64,000 nt of DNA from Mobilicoccus massiliensis (GTDB lineage: Bacteria > Actinomycetota > Actinomycetes > Actinomycetales > Dermatophilaceae). Positions 42,437-52,644 of this stretch are shown piece by piece. The notes under the pieces are model-generated. The model was given only the letters and a program-made list of their open reading frames with translations, did no database searches and was not told the origin of the DNA. The stretch is from positions 79,865-143,864 of the forward strand of contig NZ_LN651324.1 in the NCBI RefSeq assembly GCF_000826525.2, read 5' to 3'. The translations under genes were made by a program, and so were the position numbers. The stretch's first letter is position 1. Every line of letters begins with the position of its first letter.

Positions 42437-44512
42437 GTGACCGACACCATCGAGCCCGCAGGCGCGCCCGAACCGGCGAAGCGCCGCGGCCTCACTGCGA
42501 TGCGCCTGGCCGAACTCAAGGATGTCGCGGCAGGACTCGGCATCCCCGGCACGGAGAAGATGCGCAAGGGCGACCTCATCACCGCCATTCGTGAGCGTCA
42601 GGGTGGCCCCGCCCCCCGCACCCGGGCGGCCTCGTCTCCGGTGTCCGCTTCGTCCTCCTCACCTGCTTCGTCTGCTTCGTCCGCGCCCACTGCGCCCGTC
42701 ACGTCGACCACGCAGCCGACCGCTGTGGCCGAACGGCCTGACTCCGGAGGTGAGGACGACGCTCGCCCCGTGCGTCGCAGCCGCCGCGCCGCGGCCGGTG
42801 TCACCACCGCCGAGCCCTCCCGGCAGAGCTCCGCGCCGCAGACGGCCGAGGCGCCGCGCGAGGAGCACACGCAGGGCCGGCAGGACGCCGAGCGGGCGGA
42901 CCGTGGCACCGGAGGCGGCGACGATCAGCGCTCCGGACGCGACGAGCGCGACCCGCAGCATGGTCGGCGCGACCAGCACGACCAGCGCGAACACGATCGT
43001 GGCCAGCGCGACGAGCGTCGTGACCACCACGACCAGGGCGGCGACCGCGACCGGCAGGACAACCGCGACCGGCACGACAACCGCGACCGACACGACAACC
43101 GCGGAGACCGCCACGACAACCGCGACCAGCGTGACAACCGAGGCGGCGACGCCCGCGACGACAACCGGTCCGACAACCGGGCCGACCGGCGCGGCAACGA
43201 CCGGAACGACCGGAACGACAGACACGACCGCGACGAGGAGGGCGGCGGCCGTCGTCGCCGCAACCGGCAGCGCAGCCGTGACCGCAAGCGTCGCGGCAAC
43301 CGCGGCCAGGGTGGCGGGGGCTACGACGACACTCCGGACGTCGAGCAGCAGCTCGGCGCCGACGACGTGCTCGTCCCGGTCGCCGGCATCCTCGAGTTGG
43401 GCGACAACGTCGCGTTCGTGCGCACGAGCGGGTACCTGCCGGGCGCGAACGACGTGTACGTGCCGATGAACATCGTCAAGAAGAACGGCCTGCGCAAGGG
43501 TGACGCGGTCACCGGTGCGGTCCGGGCGCTGCGCGAGGGCGAGCAGTTGCCCGCGCGACAGAAGTTCAACGCGCTCGTTCGTCTCGACACCGTGAACGGC
43601 ATGACGCCCGAGGAGGGCAAGAAGCGCGTCGAGTTCACCAAGCTCACCCCGCTCTACCCGCAGCAGCGCCTGCGCCTGGAGACGGCGCCCAACATCCTGA
43701 CCACCCGGATCATCGACCTCGTCGCCCCGATCGGTAAGGGTCAGCGCGGTCTCATCGTCGCCCCCGCGAAGGCCGGTAAGACGATGGTGATGCAGGCCGT
43801 CGCGAACGCGATCACGACGAACAACCCCGAGTGCCACCTCATGGTCGTCCTGGTCGACGAGCGTCCTGAGGAGGTCACCGACATGCAGCGCGCCGTCAAG
43901 GGCGAGGTCATCTCCTCGACCTTCGACCGGCCTGCCTCCGACCACACGACGGTCGCCGAGCTCGCCATCGAGCGTGCCAAGCGCCTCGTCGAGATGGGTC
44001 ATGACGTCGTCGTGCTGCTCGACTCGATCACCAAGCTCGGCCGTGCCTACAACCTCGCGGCCCCCGCGAGCGGGCGCATCCTCTCCGGTGGTGTCGACTC
44101 GGCGGCCCTCTACCCGCCCAAGCGGTTCTTCGGTGCTGCTCGAAACATCGAGAACGGCGGCTCCCTGACGATCCTCGCCACGGCCCTCGTCGAGACGGGC
44201 AGCAAGATGGACGAGGTCATCTTCGAGGAGTTCAAGGGCACCGGAAACATGGAGCTCAAGCTCGACCGGCAGCTCGCCAACCGCCGCATCTTCCCGGCGG
44301 TCGACGTCAACGCCTCGGGCACCCGGCGTGAGGAGATCCTCCTCTCGGCCGAGGAGCTCAAGATCATGTGGAAGCTGCGTCGCGTGCTGGCCGCGCTCGA
44401 CCAGCAGCAGGGGATCGAGCTGCTCATCGACCGGCTCAAGAAGACGAAGAACAACGTCGAGTTCCTCATGCAGGTGCAGCAGACCTCGAACATCAAGCTC
44501 GACGACGACTGA
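42437..44512 (+). CDS. rho: Transcription termination factor Rho with a large Arg/Asp/Asn-rich insertion
   Basis: About 691 residues, against 419 in E. coli. Residues 15-65 are the Rho N-terminal helix bundle ([18 protein letters not shown]). Residues about 65-290 are a low-complexity, mostly charged region with repeats of DNRDRH and RDNR, ending in an Arg-rich patch ([19 protein letters not shown]). The RNA-binding OSB domain follows ([33 protein letters not shown]). The ATPase domain has Walker A at 442-449 (APAKAGKT), Walker [11 protein letters not shown] and the Q and R loops. GTG 42437 has AAGGA six bases upstream. It is followed by a strong terminator at 44542-44573. Confidence 0.95.
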   Translation: MTDTIEPAGAPEPAKRRGLTAMRLAELKDVAAGLGIPGTEKMRKGDLITAIRERQGGPAPRTRAASSPVSASSSSPASSASSAPTAPVTSTTQPTAVAERPDSGGEDDARPVRRSRRAAAGVTTAEPSRQSSAPQTAEAPREEHTQGRQDAERADRGTGGGDDQRSGRDERDPQHGRRDQHDQREHDRGQRDERRDHHDQGGDRDRQDNRDRHDNRDRHDNRGDRHDNRDQRDNRGGDARDDNRSDNRADRRGNDRNDRNDRHDRDEEGGGRRRRNRQRSRDRKRRGNRGQGGGGYDDTPDVEQQLGADDVLVPVAGILELGDNVAFVRTSGYLPGANDVYVPMNIVKKNGLRKGDAVTGAVRALREGEQLPARQKFNALVRLDTVNGMTPEEGKKRVEFTKLTPLYPQQRLRLETAPNILTTRIIDLVAPIGKGQRGLIVAPAKAGKTMVMQAVANAITTNNPECHLMVVLVDERPEEVTDMQRAVKGEVISSTFDRPASDHTTVAELAIERAKRLVEMGHDVVVLLDSITKLGRAYNLAAPASGRILSGGVDSAALYPPKRFFGAARNIENGGSLTILATALVETGSKMDEVIFEEFKGTGNMELKLDRQLANRRIFPAVDVNASGTRREEILLSAEELKIMWKLRRVLAALDQQQGIELLIDRLKKTKNNVEFLMQVQQTSNIKLDDD

Positions 44513-44541
44513 TCGACGCGTCGCCGAACGCTCGACACCGT

Positions 44542-44573
44542 GCGGGCCCGTCACCTCCAGGTGGCGGGCCCGC
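44542..44573 (+). terminator. Terminator hairpin after rho
   Basis: Left arm 44542-44555 and right arm 44560-44573 pair over 14 bp with a four-base loop (TCCA); the one mismatch becomes a U-G pair in RNA. It starts 29 bases after the rho stop. Confidence 0.8.
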
Positions 44574-44752
44574 GTCGTTCGTCGGCGGGCCGGGGGGTGT
44601 GCGAACGACCAATCCGCCTGTGCGACGGACGAGATCGTCGTCACCCGCGGGCAGTACGCAGGGCTCCGTGCGCTCAAGGGCCGGCCGAGACGGCCGATGG
44701 GAGCGTGAGACCGCGAGAAGCCGCGGCCGTCGACCCTCGAGGAGCACGCGGA

Positions 44753-45136
44753 ATGAGCACGGATCCGAACCGGATCGTCGTGGCGGACGATGACGCCGAC
44801 ATTCGTGAGCTGGTGCAGTTCAAGCTCGAACAGGCCGGCTTCGTCGTCGACGCGGTGGAGGACGGTGGCCAGGCGTGGGAGTCGATCGTCTCCGCGCCTC
44901 CGGTGCTCGCGGTTCTCGACGTCATGATGCCCGGGCTCTCCGGACTCGACGTGCTGCGCAAGGTGCGCGAGGACGAGGCGACCCGTGACGTGCCGGTCAT
45001 CCTCCTCACCGCGCGCAGTCGCGACAGCGACGTGGACAGCGGGTTCACCTCCGGCGCGACCGACTACGTCATCAAGCCCTTCAGTCCTCGAGAGCTCGTG
45101 CACCGCGTGAGCTCGGTGGTCGGCCGGCGCACGTGA
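44753..45136 (+). CDS. Stand-alone response-regulator receiver domain
   Basis: A 127-residue CheY-like protein with no output domain. The acidic pocket (DDD at 12-14), phosphoacceptor Asp56 (LDVMMPG), Thr86 (LLTARS) and Lys108 (IKPF) are all present, so it should be phosphorylated. ATG 44753 has GAGGAGC upstream. Its end overlaps the next gene (GTGA at 45133-45136). It is the first gene of a four-gene coupled operon in which the last gene encodes a sensor kinase and the third a glycan synthase, so it probably carries the kinase signal to the HEAT protein or the synthase. Target and mechanism are not known. Confidence 0.9.
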   Translation: MSTDPNRIVVADDDADIRELVQFKLEQAGFVVDAVEDGGQAWESIVSAPPVLAVLDVMMPGLSGLDVLRKVREDEATRDVPVILLTARSRDSDVDSGFTSGATDYVIKPFSPRELVHRVSSVVGRRT

Positions 45137-46230
45137 GTGCCGAGGCGATCCTCGTCGTCGCGCTCATCGCGGTGGGCGCGATCTGCGTCGGGCTCGTGGC
45201 GCTGACGGTGACGGCACGGATCGCCCGGCGGCGGCGTGACCGGCGCCTGCAGGCGTTGTCCGCGCCGCATCGCCTGCTGCTCCTGCGCGTCGCCTCCGGG
45301 GAGGACGACGACCACGAGGCCCTGGATCAGCTCACCGCCCTGACCCCCGACGAGTGGGTCGGCGTGCGTCCGGCCGTCTTCGGGCTGCTCGGCAAGGTGC
45401 GCGGAGCGCCGGCCGATGCCCTGATCTCGGTGATCCGCGAGCGCGGAGAGGTCGATCGGGCGCGCACGAAGCTCTCGGCGCGCTCGCGGGTGCGACGCGC
45501 GCGGGCCGCGCATCTGTTGGGTCTCGTGCGCGATGCGGCGTCGGTCCCCGGCCTGGTCGGGCTGCTCGACGACCCCGACGAGGACGTCCGGGTGGTCTCG
45601 GCCCGCTCGCTGGGCCGGATCGGCGACGCGACGGCGGCCGTGCCCGTGCTGCGCGCGGCGGGGCCTCGCACGGGTGCCTCCGGCGGTCTGCCGGGACTCC
45701 CGGCGTGGATCGCGGCGGAGGTGCTGCTCGCCCTCGGCGAGGAGGCCGCGGGCGCCGTGGAGGAGGGGGTGCGCTCGACCGATCCGGTGGTCAGGTCGGT
45801 CGCGGTCACCGTGGCCACGCACGGCGTGCTCCCCGGGGCCGTCGACCTGGCACGCGACCGCATCGCCACGGAACCGGACCATGACGTGCTCGGGGCGATG
45901 GTCGATTGCCTCGGTCGGGTGGGAGGGGCCGAGGACGCCAGACTCCTGCTCGGACTCACCCGCGCCGGGACGGCGCCGGGACTGCGACGGCAGGCCGTGC
46001 GCGCCCTCGGCAGCCTGGGCGGGCCGGCGGCCGCGACCCGTCTGGGCGAGCTCCTCTCCGACGACGACCGCGCGACGGCGGTGGTGGCCGCGGAGGCCCT
46101 CGTCGAGATGGGGCCCGCGGGAACGGCCGTGCTCCACGAGGAACGTCGGCGGCATCCGCGGACGGGCCGCGTCGTCTCCGCCGCGTTGCACCTGGCCGGA
46201 CTGCGCGGCGGCTTGAGGCCGGCGTCGTGA
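45133..46230 (+). CDS. Membrane-anchored HEAT-repeat protein
   Basis: 365 residues with one N-terminal transmembrane helix (about 5-27, ILVVALIAVGAICVGLVAL), a basic stretch (RIARRRRDRRL) that should keep the rest in the cytoplasm, then armadillo/HEAT-like helical repeats from about 120 on: ASVPGLVGLLDDPDEDVRVVSA, AVPVLRAA, DPVVRSVAVTVATHG, EDARLLLGL and PGLRRQAVRALGSLGGP. These repeats bind partner proteins. The gene is coupled to the receiver gene before it and to the GT2 synthase after it (GTGA at 46227-46230), which suggests a scaffold between receiver and synthase. No enzymatic motif is seen. Confidence 0.85.
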   Translation: MSAEAILVVALIAVGAICVGLVALTVTARIARRRRDRRLQALSAPHRLLLLRVASGEDDDHEALDQLTALTPDEWVGVRPAVFGLLGKVRGAPADALISVIRERGEVDRARTKLSARSRVRRARAAHLLGLVRDAASVPGLVGLLDDPDEDVRVVSARSLGRIGDATAAVPVLRAAGPRTGASGGLPGLPAWIAAEVLLALGEEAAGAVEEGVRSTDPVVRSVAVTVATHGVLPGAVDLARDRIATEPDHDVLGAMVDCLGRVGGAEDARLLLGLTRAGTAPGLRRQAVRALGSLGGPAAATRLGELLSDDDRATAVVAAEALVEMGPAGTAVLHEERRRHPRTGRVVSAALHLAGLRGGLRPAS

Positions 46231-47690
46231 ACCCGGAGGTGCAGCAGACGCTCCGGGCGATCTTCGACGCCATCGACGGGCCGATCCTCGTCTACTTCGT
46301 GCTCATCAACTCCTCCTACCTGTTCCTCATCGTCTGCGCCGCCGCGGAGTTCGCGCGGCACCTGCGCAGGTCGGCGCACTCCTGGCGCCTCGACGCGGTC
46401 TCGTCCCGGTTGTTGCCGGGAGTCTCGCTCGTCGTGCCGGCGTACAACGAGGCCGCCGGAATCGTGCCGTCGGTGTCGTCGATGCTCTCCCTGCGCCATC
46501 CACGGCACGAGGTCGTCGTCGTCGACGACGGGAGCACCGACGACACCTTCGACCGTCTCGTCCGGGCCTTCTCGCTCGTGGGCGTCGACCGGCCCGTCCC
46601 GGCCGACATCGCGTGCGAGGGGGACGTGCGCGGGGTCTACGTCCCGGACGACGGATGGACGCGTCTCACCGTGGTGCGCAAGGCCAACGCCGGCAAGACG
46701 CACGCGGTCAACACCGGCATCAACATCGCGTCCGAACCGTTGGTCGCGGTCATCGACGCCGACTCCATCCTCGATCCCGACGCGCTCGTCTCGGTGAGCG
46801 CGCCGTTCGCGGAGGACCCCGTCCGTACCGTCGCCACCGGCGGGGTCATCCGGGCGGCGAACGGATGCCGCATCCGCGACGGGCGCGTCGTCGAGGTCGG
46901 CATGCCGAGCTCCTGGCTCGCCCGGATCCAGGTGGTCGAGTACCTGCGCTCCTTCCTCCTCGGACGCTCGGGCTGGTCGCGGCTGCGGTGTCTCATCCTC
47001 ATCAGCGGCGCGTTCGGGCTCTTCCGCCGCGACGTCCTCGTCGACGTCGGCGGGCTGCGCGCGGGCAGCATCGGGGAGGACTTCGAGCTGGTCATGCGGA
47101 TGCACGAACGGATGACCCGGCAGCACCGCGACTACCGCATCGAGTTCGTCTCCGAGCCGATCGCCTGGACGGAGGTGCCGACGACCCTGCGCGTGCTTCG
47201 GGCGCAGCGGCGGCGGTGGCATCGCGGCCTGTGGGAGGTCCTGTGGTCCTACCGGGGCATGCTCGGCAATCCCCGCTACGGCCGCATCGGGCTTCTCGTG
47301 CTGCCCTGGTTCTGGGCCTTCGAGCTCGCGGCTCCGGCGATCGAGCTCGTCGGCCTCGTGCTCGTGACCGTCGGCCTCGTGTTCGGCGTCGTCGACCCGG
47401 TCTACGCACTGCTCTTCCTCGTCCTGGCCTACGGCTACGCCCTGCTCGTGAGCTGCGCGTCGCTCGCCATCGAGGAGCTGACCTTTCACAAGTACACGAG
47501 GTGGCGGGACCTGGTCGTGGCCCTCGCGGCCTCGATCGCCGAGAACGTCGGCTATCGACAGCTGACCGCGTGGTGGCGGTGCGAGGGCCTCGTCGCCGGG
47601 ATTCGAGGCACGAAGGCGGAGTGGGGAACGATGACACGTACGGGGTTCGACGACACGCCGGCCGTGAGCGGTGCGGGGAGCGCGGCATGA
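46227..47690 (+). CDS. Processive family-2 glycosyltransferase (PgaC/hyaluronan-synthase-like)
   Basis: A 487-residue membrane GT2. One membrane helix lies at about 22-44; the catalytic loop has SLVVPAYNEAAG, VVDDGSTDD (D100-D101), VIDADSILD (D177-x-D179), GEDFEL (E284-D285) and QRRRW (Q327-R330-W331), the motifs of processive synthases; four C-terminal membrane helices follow (about 360-460). It would polymerise a beta-linked polysaccharide and export it through its own channel, as cellulose, PNAG or hyaluronan synthases do; product unknown. There is no PilZ domain, so c-di-GMP control is not indicated. It sits in a coupled operon with a receiver, a HEAT scaffold and a kinase, which are likely to govern it. 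Confidence 0.9.
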   Translation: MNPEVQQTLRAIFDAIDGPILVYFVLINSSYLFLIVCAAAEFARHLRRSAHSWRLDAVSSRLLPGVSLVVPAYNEAAGIVPSVSSMLSLRHPRHEVVVVDDGSTDDTFDRLVRAFSLVGVDRPVPADIACEGDVRGVYVPDDGWTRLTVVRKANAGKTHAVNTGINIASEPLVAVIDADSILDPDALVSVSAPFAEDPVRTVATGGVIRAANGCRIRDGRVVEVGMPSSWLARIQVVEYLRSFLLGRSGWSRLRCLILISGAFGLFRRDVLVDVGGLRAGSIGEDFELVMRMHERMTRQHRDYRIEFVSEPIAWTEVPTTLRVLRAQRRRWHRGLWEVLWSYRGMLGNPRYGRIGLLVLPWFWAFELAAPAIELVGLVLVTVGLVFGVVDPVYALLFLVLAYGYALLVSCASLAIEELTFHKYTRWRDLVVALAASIAENVGYRQLTAWWRCEGLVAGIRGTKAEWGTMTRTGFDDTPAVSGAGSAA

Positions 47691-49948
47691 GCGACGACGA
47701 GACGACGATGCCCGCGAACACCGCGCCGTCGCGCCCCAGACCTCACCGGGCCATGTCGGTCGCGGGCCGCCTCCGAACGCTGTCGATCACCCTCGCCTCG
47801 CTCATGCTCATCATCACCGTCGTCGGGCTCGTCGGTCTGAACCAGATCCGCAACTCCGCCGACACGAACCTCGGGGTCGTCGGCCCCGCCGTGGACGGCA
47901 ACCGACAGATCCGCGACCTCATGCTCGAGGCCCAGAGCTCGCTTCGGGGCGTGCTCATGATCCCGGCCGACCAGCGCGAGAGCATCACGGGCCGGCAGGT
48001 GGCCGAACCGTTCCGTCGCAACCGGGCCCAGATCGGATCCGAGCTCGAGCAGCTCGAGGCGCACGTGACCAGCGAGGCCTACGGCGGAGGTACTGGTCAG
48101 CACGTGCTGCCCCGCCTGCTCGCGCAGCAGCGGGCGGCCGTCGACGACTGGTGGTCCTACGCCCGGCCGCTGGTGGAGGCCGGATCCGCCACGCCGGACC
48201 AGTTCGCCGAGTCGCGACGGCGCTTCGAGCGCTTCTCCACCGTCAGCGGGCAGGTCGACGCCCTCGTCATCGCCCGTCGTCAGGAGTTGCGGCGCTCGGC
48301 ACGCGACGTCGCCGTCACCACGTCGTGGTCGGTGGTCGTCGCGACCTTCGTGGCGATGGCGGCCGCACTGTTCGTCGGCTATCGCACCTCGCGGCAGCTC
48401 ACCCAGCCGATCGTCGCCCTGCGCGACACGATGAGCCGGCAGCGCGCCGGAGACCGCGAGGTCATGGCAGACACCACCACCGGGGCCACCGAGGTGCGTC
48501 AGCTCGCCACCGATGTCAACGCACTGACCGCGGCCTACAACCGGTTCCTCGACGAACAGTGGATCTCGAGCCGGGCCCAGAACGCCGAGACGATGACGAG
48601 CCGCCGCATCCGCGAGACGGGTGGGGTCGACGAGGCGGTCGAGGAGACGGTCGTCGGCGTCGCCGAGGGTCTGCACCTCGACCGGGTCGCCTGCGCGATG
48701 TTCTCCGACGACGGCGGCCTCGGCGAGGTCACCCTGTCGCTGCGCGTGCCGGACGGTGAGTCGGGAGAATCGGTCGTGCGCCGGTTCACCCTCCCACCGG
48801 GCCTGCGCCGCAACCTGGGCCGGACCGTCGCGGGCATGTGGGCGGCGCGGCAGACCGTCGTGATGCAACCCGACTCCGACGACACCGGGGCCATGGGTCT
48901 CGCGGTGGCCGTCCTCGGCACGACCGGGGCGGGTGGTCTCGTCATCAAACCCTTCGGCCTCGGAGAACGGCCGATGGGCGTCATCGTCGCCTCCTACGAC
49001 GACCGTCGCCGGCGCTGGTACGAATCGACGATCTCCTCGATCGCCCACATCGCGGGCGAGGTGGCGACCCGGGTCGTGGCGGGGGAGTCCGAGACCGCCC
49101 GCGCGGAACACGTGCGACGGCTCGAGGATCTCGACCGGCAGAAGAACGACTTCATGTCGACGGTGAGCCACGAATTGCGCACCCCGCTCACGTCGATCTC
49201 GGGCTACCTCGAGATGCTGCACGACGGCGACGCGGGGGAGCTCACGCCCGAGCAGAACGCCATGCTCGAGGTCGTCGACCGCAACGCGCTGCGCTTGCGG
49301 GCACTCATCGAGGACCTGCTCGTCCTCAACCGGATGGAGTCCGTGGTCACACCCTCTCGCGGGGAGCGGGTGAATCTCGTCTCACTCGTCGCCGACACCG
49401 TCGAAGAGATCCGTCCCGCGGCGGCGAAGGGGCGGGTCGACCTGCGCTTGAGCCGGCCGCCCGAGGACGTCGAGAACATCGAGCCATCCGAGACGTCGCA
49501 GACGATCGGGGCGAGCGGGACCGTCCTCGGCGATCGGCTCCAGCTCGGACGCGCCCTGACGAACATCGTGTCGAACGCCGTGAAGTTCACGCCGGCGGGC
49601 GGCCGGGTCGACCTCTCGGTGCGCCGGATCGTCGACGGGGACGAGCCCGCGGTGGAGGTCGTCTGCGTCGACACCGGCATCGGGATCCCCGCGAGCGACC
49701 AGGAACGCCTCTTCACCCGGTTCTTCCGGGCGAGCAACGCGACCTCCGCCCAGGTGCCCGGGACGGGGCTCGGCCTCGTCGTCGTGCAGGGCATCGTGGA
49801 ACGCCACCACGGCCGGCTCGAGCTGGACTCCGAGGAGGGGCGAGGCACGACCGTGCGCATGATCCTGCCCGTCCACCCCGAGGCCCGCGTCGGTGCCGCG
49901 GCGAGCGAGGGCGCGAGCGGCTCCGAGGCGAGCACGCCGGGGGAATGA
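47687..49948 (+). CDS. Membrane-bound sensor histidine kinase with GAF-like domain
   Basis: A 753-residue kinase. TM1 lies at about 32-52, an extracytoplasmic four-helix-type sensor (about 55-205), TM2 at about 209-231, then a HAMP-like segment (SRQLTQPIVALRDTMSRQ), a GAF-like domain (about 325-465, IKPFGLGERPMGVIVASYDD), the DHp helix with His495 (STVSHELRTPLTS), and the HATPase domain with N box NIVSNAVKF (about 626), G1 DTGIGIP (about 662) and G2 GTGLGLVVV (about 692). All key residues are intact. ATG 47687 overlaps the synthase stop (ATGA). No receiver or DNA-binding regulator follows, so its likely partner is the receiver at 44753-45136, three genes upstream in the same operon. Confidence 0.92.
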   Translation: MSDDETTMPANTAPSRPRPHRAMSVAGRLRTLSITLASLMLIITVVGLVGLNQIRNSADTNLGVVGPAVDGNRQIRDLMLEAQSSLRGVLMIPADQRESITGRQVAEPFRRNRAQIGSELEQLEAHVTSEAYGGGTGQHVLPRLLAQQRAAVDDWWSYARPLVEAGSATPDQFAESRRRFERFSTVSGQVDALVIARRQELRRSARDVAVTTSWSVVVATFVAMAAALFVGYRTSRQLTQPIVALRDTMSRQRAGDREVMADTTTGATEVRQLATDVNALTAAYNRFLDEQWISSRAQNAETMTSRRIRETGGVDEAVEETVVGVAEGLHLDRVACAMFSDDGGLGEVTLSLRVPDGESGESVVRRFTLPPGLRRNLGRTVAGMWAARQTVVMQPDSDDTGAMGLAVAVLGTTGAGGLVIKPFGLGERPMGVIVASYDDRRRRWYESTISSIAHIAGEVATRVVAGESETARAEHVRRLEDLDRQKNDFMSTVSHELRTPLTSISGYLEMLHDGDAGELTPEQNAMLEVVDRNALRLRALIEDLLVLNRMESVVTPSRGERVNLVSLVADTVEEIRPAAAKGRVDLRLSRPPEDVENIEPSETSQTIGASGTVLGDRLQLGRALTNIVSNAVKFTPAGGRVDLSVRRIVDGDEPAVEVVCVDTGIGIPASDQERLFTRFFRASNATSAQVPGTGLGLVVVQGIVERHHGRLELDSEEGRGTTVRMILPVHPEARVGAAASEGASGSEASTPGE

Positions 49949-50159
49949 TGTGGTCCCGTCACGTGTTGAGGGGGAGGCGACGGCCGTCGTCGAGGCCGCG
50001 ACCAGCGAAATCGACGTCGTGGCCGCTCGTCTGGCATCATTGACCGTTGGCTGCCGGTTCACGCACCGAAGAATCTCTGATGTTCTTGCGAGCCGTTCCC
50101 GCTTCGAGGGAACCCCTCGCCCGCGACCCGGTGGACCTCACGACGCCTAGGAGATCACC

Positions 50160-50375
50160 GTGCAGAAGGACATCCACCCCGACTACGTCGAGACGACCGT
50201 GACGTGCACCTGCGGCAACGAGTTCGTCACCCGCAGCACCTCCACGAGCGGCCGCATCAACGCCGACGTGTGCAGCCAGTGCCACCCGTTCTACACGGGC
50301 AAGCAGAAGATCCTCGACACCGGTGGTCGCGTCGCCCGCTTCCAGCAGCGCTACGGCAAGAAGGCCGCCAAGTAG
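50160..50375 (+). CDS. rpmE: Large-subunit ribosomal protein L31, zinc-binding form
   Basis: 71 residues. VTCTCGNEF and [15 protein letters not shown] give the CxC...CxxC set of the zinc-containing (C+) form, which is the housekeeping paralogue. The sequence is full length. GTG 50160 has AGGAG seven bases upstream (50150-50154). The 211 bases before it hold no gene. It ends in a strong palindromic terminator at 50383-50420. Confidence 0.95.
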   Translation: MQKDIHPDYVETTVTCTCGNEFVTRSTSTSGRINADVCSQCHPFYTGKQKILDTGGRVARFQQRYGKKAAK

Positions 50376-50382
50376 CACTCTC

Positions 50383-50420
50383 CAGAACGCCGACCTCCCG
50401 CGCGGGAGGTCGGCGTTCTG
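50383..50420 (+). terminator. Terminator hairpin after rpmE
   Basis: Arms 50383-50401 and 50402-50420 form a perfect 19-bp palindrome (CAGAACGCCGACCTCCCGC and its complement), with the central CGCG as loop. It begins seven bases after the rpmE stop. Confidence 0.85.
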
Positions 50421-50535
50421 CTGTCTGCGCATCCGGGATTCCGTGACTTCGTGACACTCGCTCGACGGATGCACGCCCGATGCGCCCGCACCCGACCCGT
50501 CCGACCGCGCCCTCGGCGCACCAGAGGTGACCCCC

Positions 50536-51642
50536 ATGACCTGGACCGATCCGGCACTCGCGTCCTCGGCCCGGCCGGCGCTGACCGAGCACGCCGAATG
50601 CGAGGCCCGGCTGGCCGACCCCGAGGTGCTGGCCGATCCGGCGCTGGTGCGCAAGGTCAACAAGCGCTACGCCGCGCTCGGCCCCGTCGTCGCGGCCTAC
50701 CACGCCCTCGAGTCCGCCGAGGACGACCTCGAGGCCGCCCGTGAGCTCGCCGCGGACGACGAGGCCTTCGCCGCGGAGATCCCGGCGCTCGAGGCCACCC
50801 GCGACGACGCGGCGGAGAAGCTGCGGCTCCTGCTGCTGCCCCGCGACCCCGACGACGACCGCGACGTCATCCTCGAGGTCAAGGCGGGGGAGGGTGGTGA
50901 GGAGTCGGCCCTCTTCGCCGGCGATCTCGTGCGCATGTACCTGCGCTACGCCGAGCGGCGCGGCTGGTCGGCGCAGATCATCGACGCGACCGACTCCGAC
51001 CTCGGCGGCTACAAGGACGTGCGGATCGCCGTCAAGGCCAAGGGAGTTCCCGGCCCCGGCGAGGCGCCGTGGGCGCGCCTGAAGTACGAGGGCGGGGTGC
51101 ACCGCGTGCAGCGCGTCCCCGTCACCGAGAGCCAGGGCCGCATCCACACCTCGGCCGCGGGCGTGCTCGTGCTCCCCGAGGTCGAGGACGAGGGCGAGGT
51201 CGAGATCGGGCCCAACGACCTGCGCATCGACGTCTATCGCAGTTCGGGGCCGGGCGGCCAGTCGGTCAACACGACCGATTCGGCCGTGCGCATCACCCAC
51301 CTGCCCACGGGCATCGTCGTCTCGTGTCAGAACGAGAAGAGCCAACTGCAGAACAAGGAGGCCGCGCTGCGGGTGCTGCGTGCCCGGCTGCTGCAGGCCG
51401 CCCGTGACGCCGCCGATGCCGAGGCGAGCGCAGCCCGGCGCAGCCAGGTACGCACCGTCGACCGCAGCGAACGCATCCGTACGTACAACTTCCCCGAGAA
51501 CCGCATCGCCGATCACCGCACGGGGTTCAAGGCGTACAACCTCGACGTCGTGCTCGACGGCGAGCTCGACCCCGTCGTCGGGTCGGCGATCGAGGCCGAC
51601 GACGCCGCCCGCATGGCCGCTCTCGCCGGGGGAGGGGAATGA
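50536..51642 (+). CDS. prfA: Peptide chain release factor 1
   Basis: A 368-residue class I release factor recognising UAA and UAG. GGQ is at 240-242 ([19 protein letters not shown]), and the recognition tripeptide region reads VPVTES, which fits RF1 (P-x-T) and not RF2 (SPF). YNFPENR near the end is also typical. ATG 50536 has AGAGGTG six bases upstream; GTG 50527 is in frame but lies within that sequence. Its stop overlaps the prmC start (ATGA at 51639-51642), so the factor and the enzyme that methylates it are coupled. Confidence 0.95.
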   Translation: MTWTDPALASSARPALTEHAECEARLADPEVLADPALVRKVNKRYAALGPVVAAYHALESAEDDLEAARELAADDEAFAAEIPALEATRDDAAEKLRLLLLPRDPDDDRDVILEVKAGEGGEESALFAGDLVRMYLRYAERRGWSAQIIDATDSDLGGYKDVRIAVKAKGVPGPGEAPWARLKYEGGVHRVQRVPVTESQGRIHTSAAGVLVLPEVEDEGEVEIGPNDLRIDVYRSSGPGGQSVNTTDSAVRITHLPTGIVVSCQNEKSQLQNKEAALRVLRARLLQAARDAADAEASAARRSQVRTVDRSERIRTYNFPENRIADHRTGFKAYNLDVVLDGELDPVVGSAIEADDAARMAALAGGGE

Positions 51643-52634
51643 GCGAGGCCGACGGTCGGGGGAACGGGACGAGCTCGAGCGGCCCGGAGCGCCGCGGGCC
51701 GGCGCCCGTGACACCGAGGCCGTCGTCGCCCACCAGGCCGGGGGAGCCGAGGGCCGCGACCCTCTCCGAGGTATTGCGACAGGCGACGATGCGTCTCACC
51801 GACGCGGGAGTCACCTCGCCGCGCGCCGACGCTGCGACGTTACTCGCGTTCGTCCTCGAGACCGACACGGGCGAGCTGCACCGCCGCGTCATCCTCGGCC
51901 GCGACCTGCCGGCCGAACTCGCCCCGCGGTTCGCCGAGCTCCTCGACCGTCGCTGCGCCCGGGAGCCGCTGCAGCACCTCACCGGCACCGCCCCCTTCCG
52001 GCGCCTCGACCTCGCCGTCGGCCCGGGCGTCTTCGTCCCTCGACCCGAGACCGAGGTCGTCGCCGGCCTCGCGATCGAGGCTCTCGCCGGTGGGGGCGTG
52101 TGCGTGGACCTGTGCACCGGTTCGGCGGCCATCGCCCTCGCGGTGGCCGACGAGGTGCCCGGCGCGACGGTTCACGCCGTCGAGCTCTCGCCCGCGGCCG
52201 TCACCTGGGCCGCGGCGAACATCGAGGCCACCGGTCTGCCCGTCACGCTGCACGAGGACGACGTCACCGGCCGACTGGACTCGCTGGCCGAACTGCGCGG
52301 GCGGGTCGACGTCGTCGTCAGCAATCCCCCGTACATCCCGTCGGACGCCGTGCCGGTGGACGTCGAGGTCGCCGACCACGACCCGACGGAGGCCCTCTAC
52401 GGGGGCGGCGTCGACGGCCTCGAGATCCCCCGCGCGGTGATCGAGGCGGCCGCGGCTCTCCTGGTCGAGGGCGGCATGATCGTCATGGAACACGCGGACG
52501 TGCAGTCAGACGTCCTCGTCGCCGTGCTCGCCGCCGACGAACGCTGGCGCGACGTCGCCGCCCACGCCGATCTCACCGGTCGACCCCGCGCCGTCTCCGC
52601 ACGCCGCACCTCGATCCACCAGGTGGCCTCCTAG
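51639..52634 (+). CDS. prmC: Peptide chain release factor N5-glutamine methyltransferase
   Basis: A 331-residue SAM-dependent methyltransferase that methylates the Gln of the GGQ motif. The catalytic NPPY lies at 229-232 ([10 protein letters not shown]), and the SAM-binding loop reads [20 protein letters not shown]. The N-terminal helical domain ([17 protein letters not shown], then [12 protein letters not shown]) matches the family. A 40-residue Pro/Ser/Arg-rich N-terminal tail is extra and looks disordered. It overlaps prfA, its substrate gene, and is 10 bases before tsaC. Confidence 0.94.
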   Translation: MSEADGRGNGTSSSGPERRGPAPVTPRPSSPTRPGEPRAATLSEVLRQATMRLTDAGVTSPRADAATLLAFVLETDTGELHRRVILGRDLPAELAPRFAELLDRRCAREPLQHLTGTAPFRRLDLAVGPGVFVPRPETEVVAGLAIEALAGGGVCVDLCTGSAAIALAVADEVPGATVHAVELSPAAVTWAAANIEATGLPVTLHEDDVTGRLDSLAELRGRVDVVVSNPPYIPSDAVPVDVEVADHDPTEALYGGGVDGLEIPRAVIEAAAALLVEGGMIVMEHADVQSDVLVAVLAADERWRDVAAHADLTGRPRAVSARRTSIHQVAS

Positions 52635-52644
52635 ACTGCGAGAC

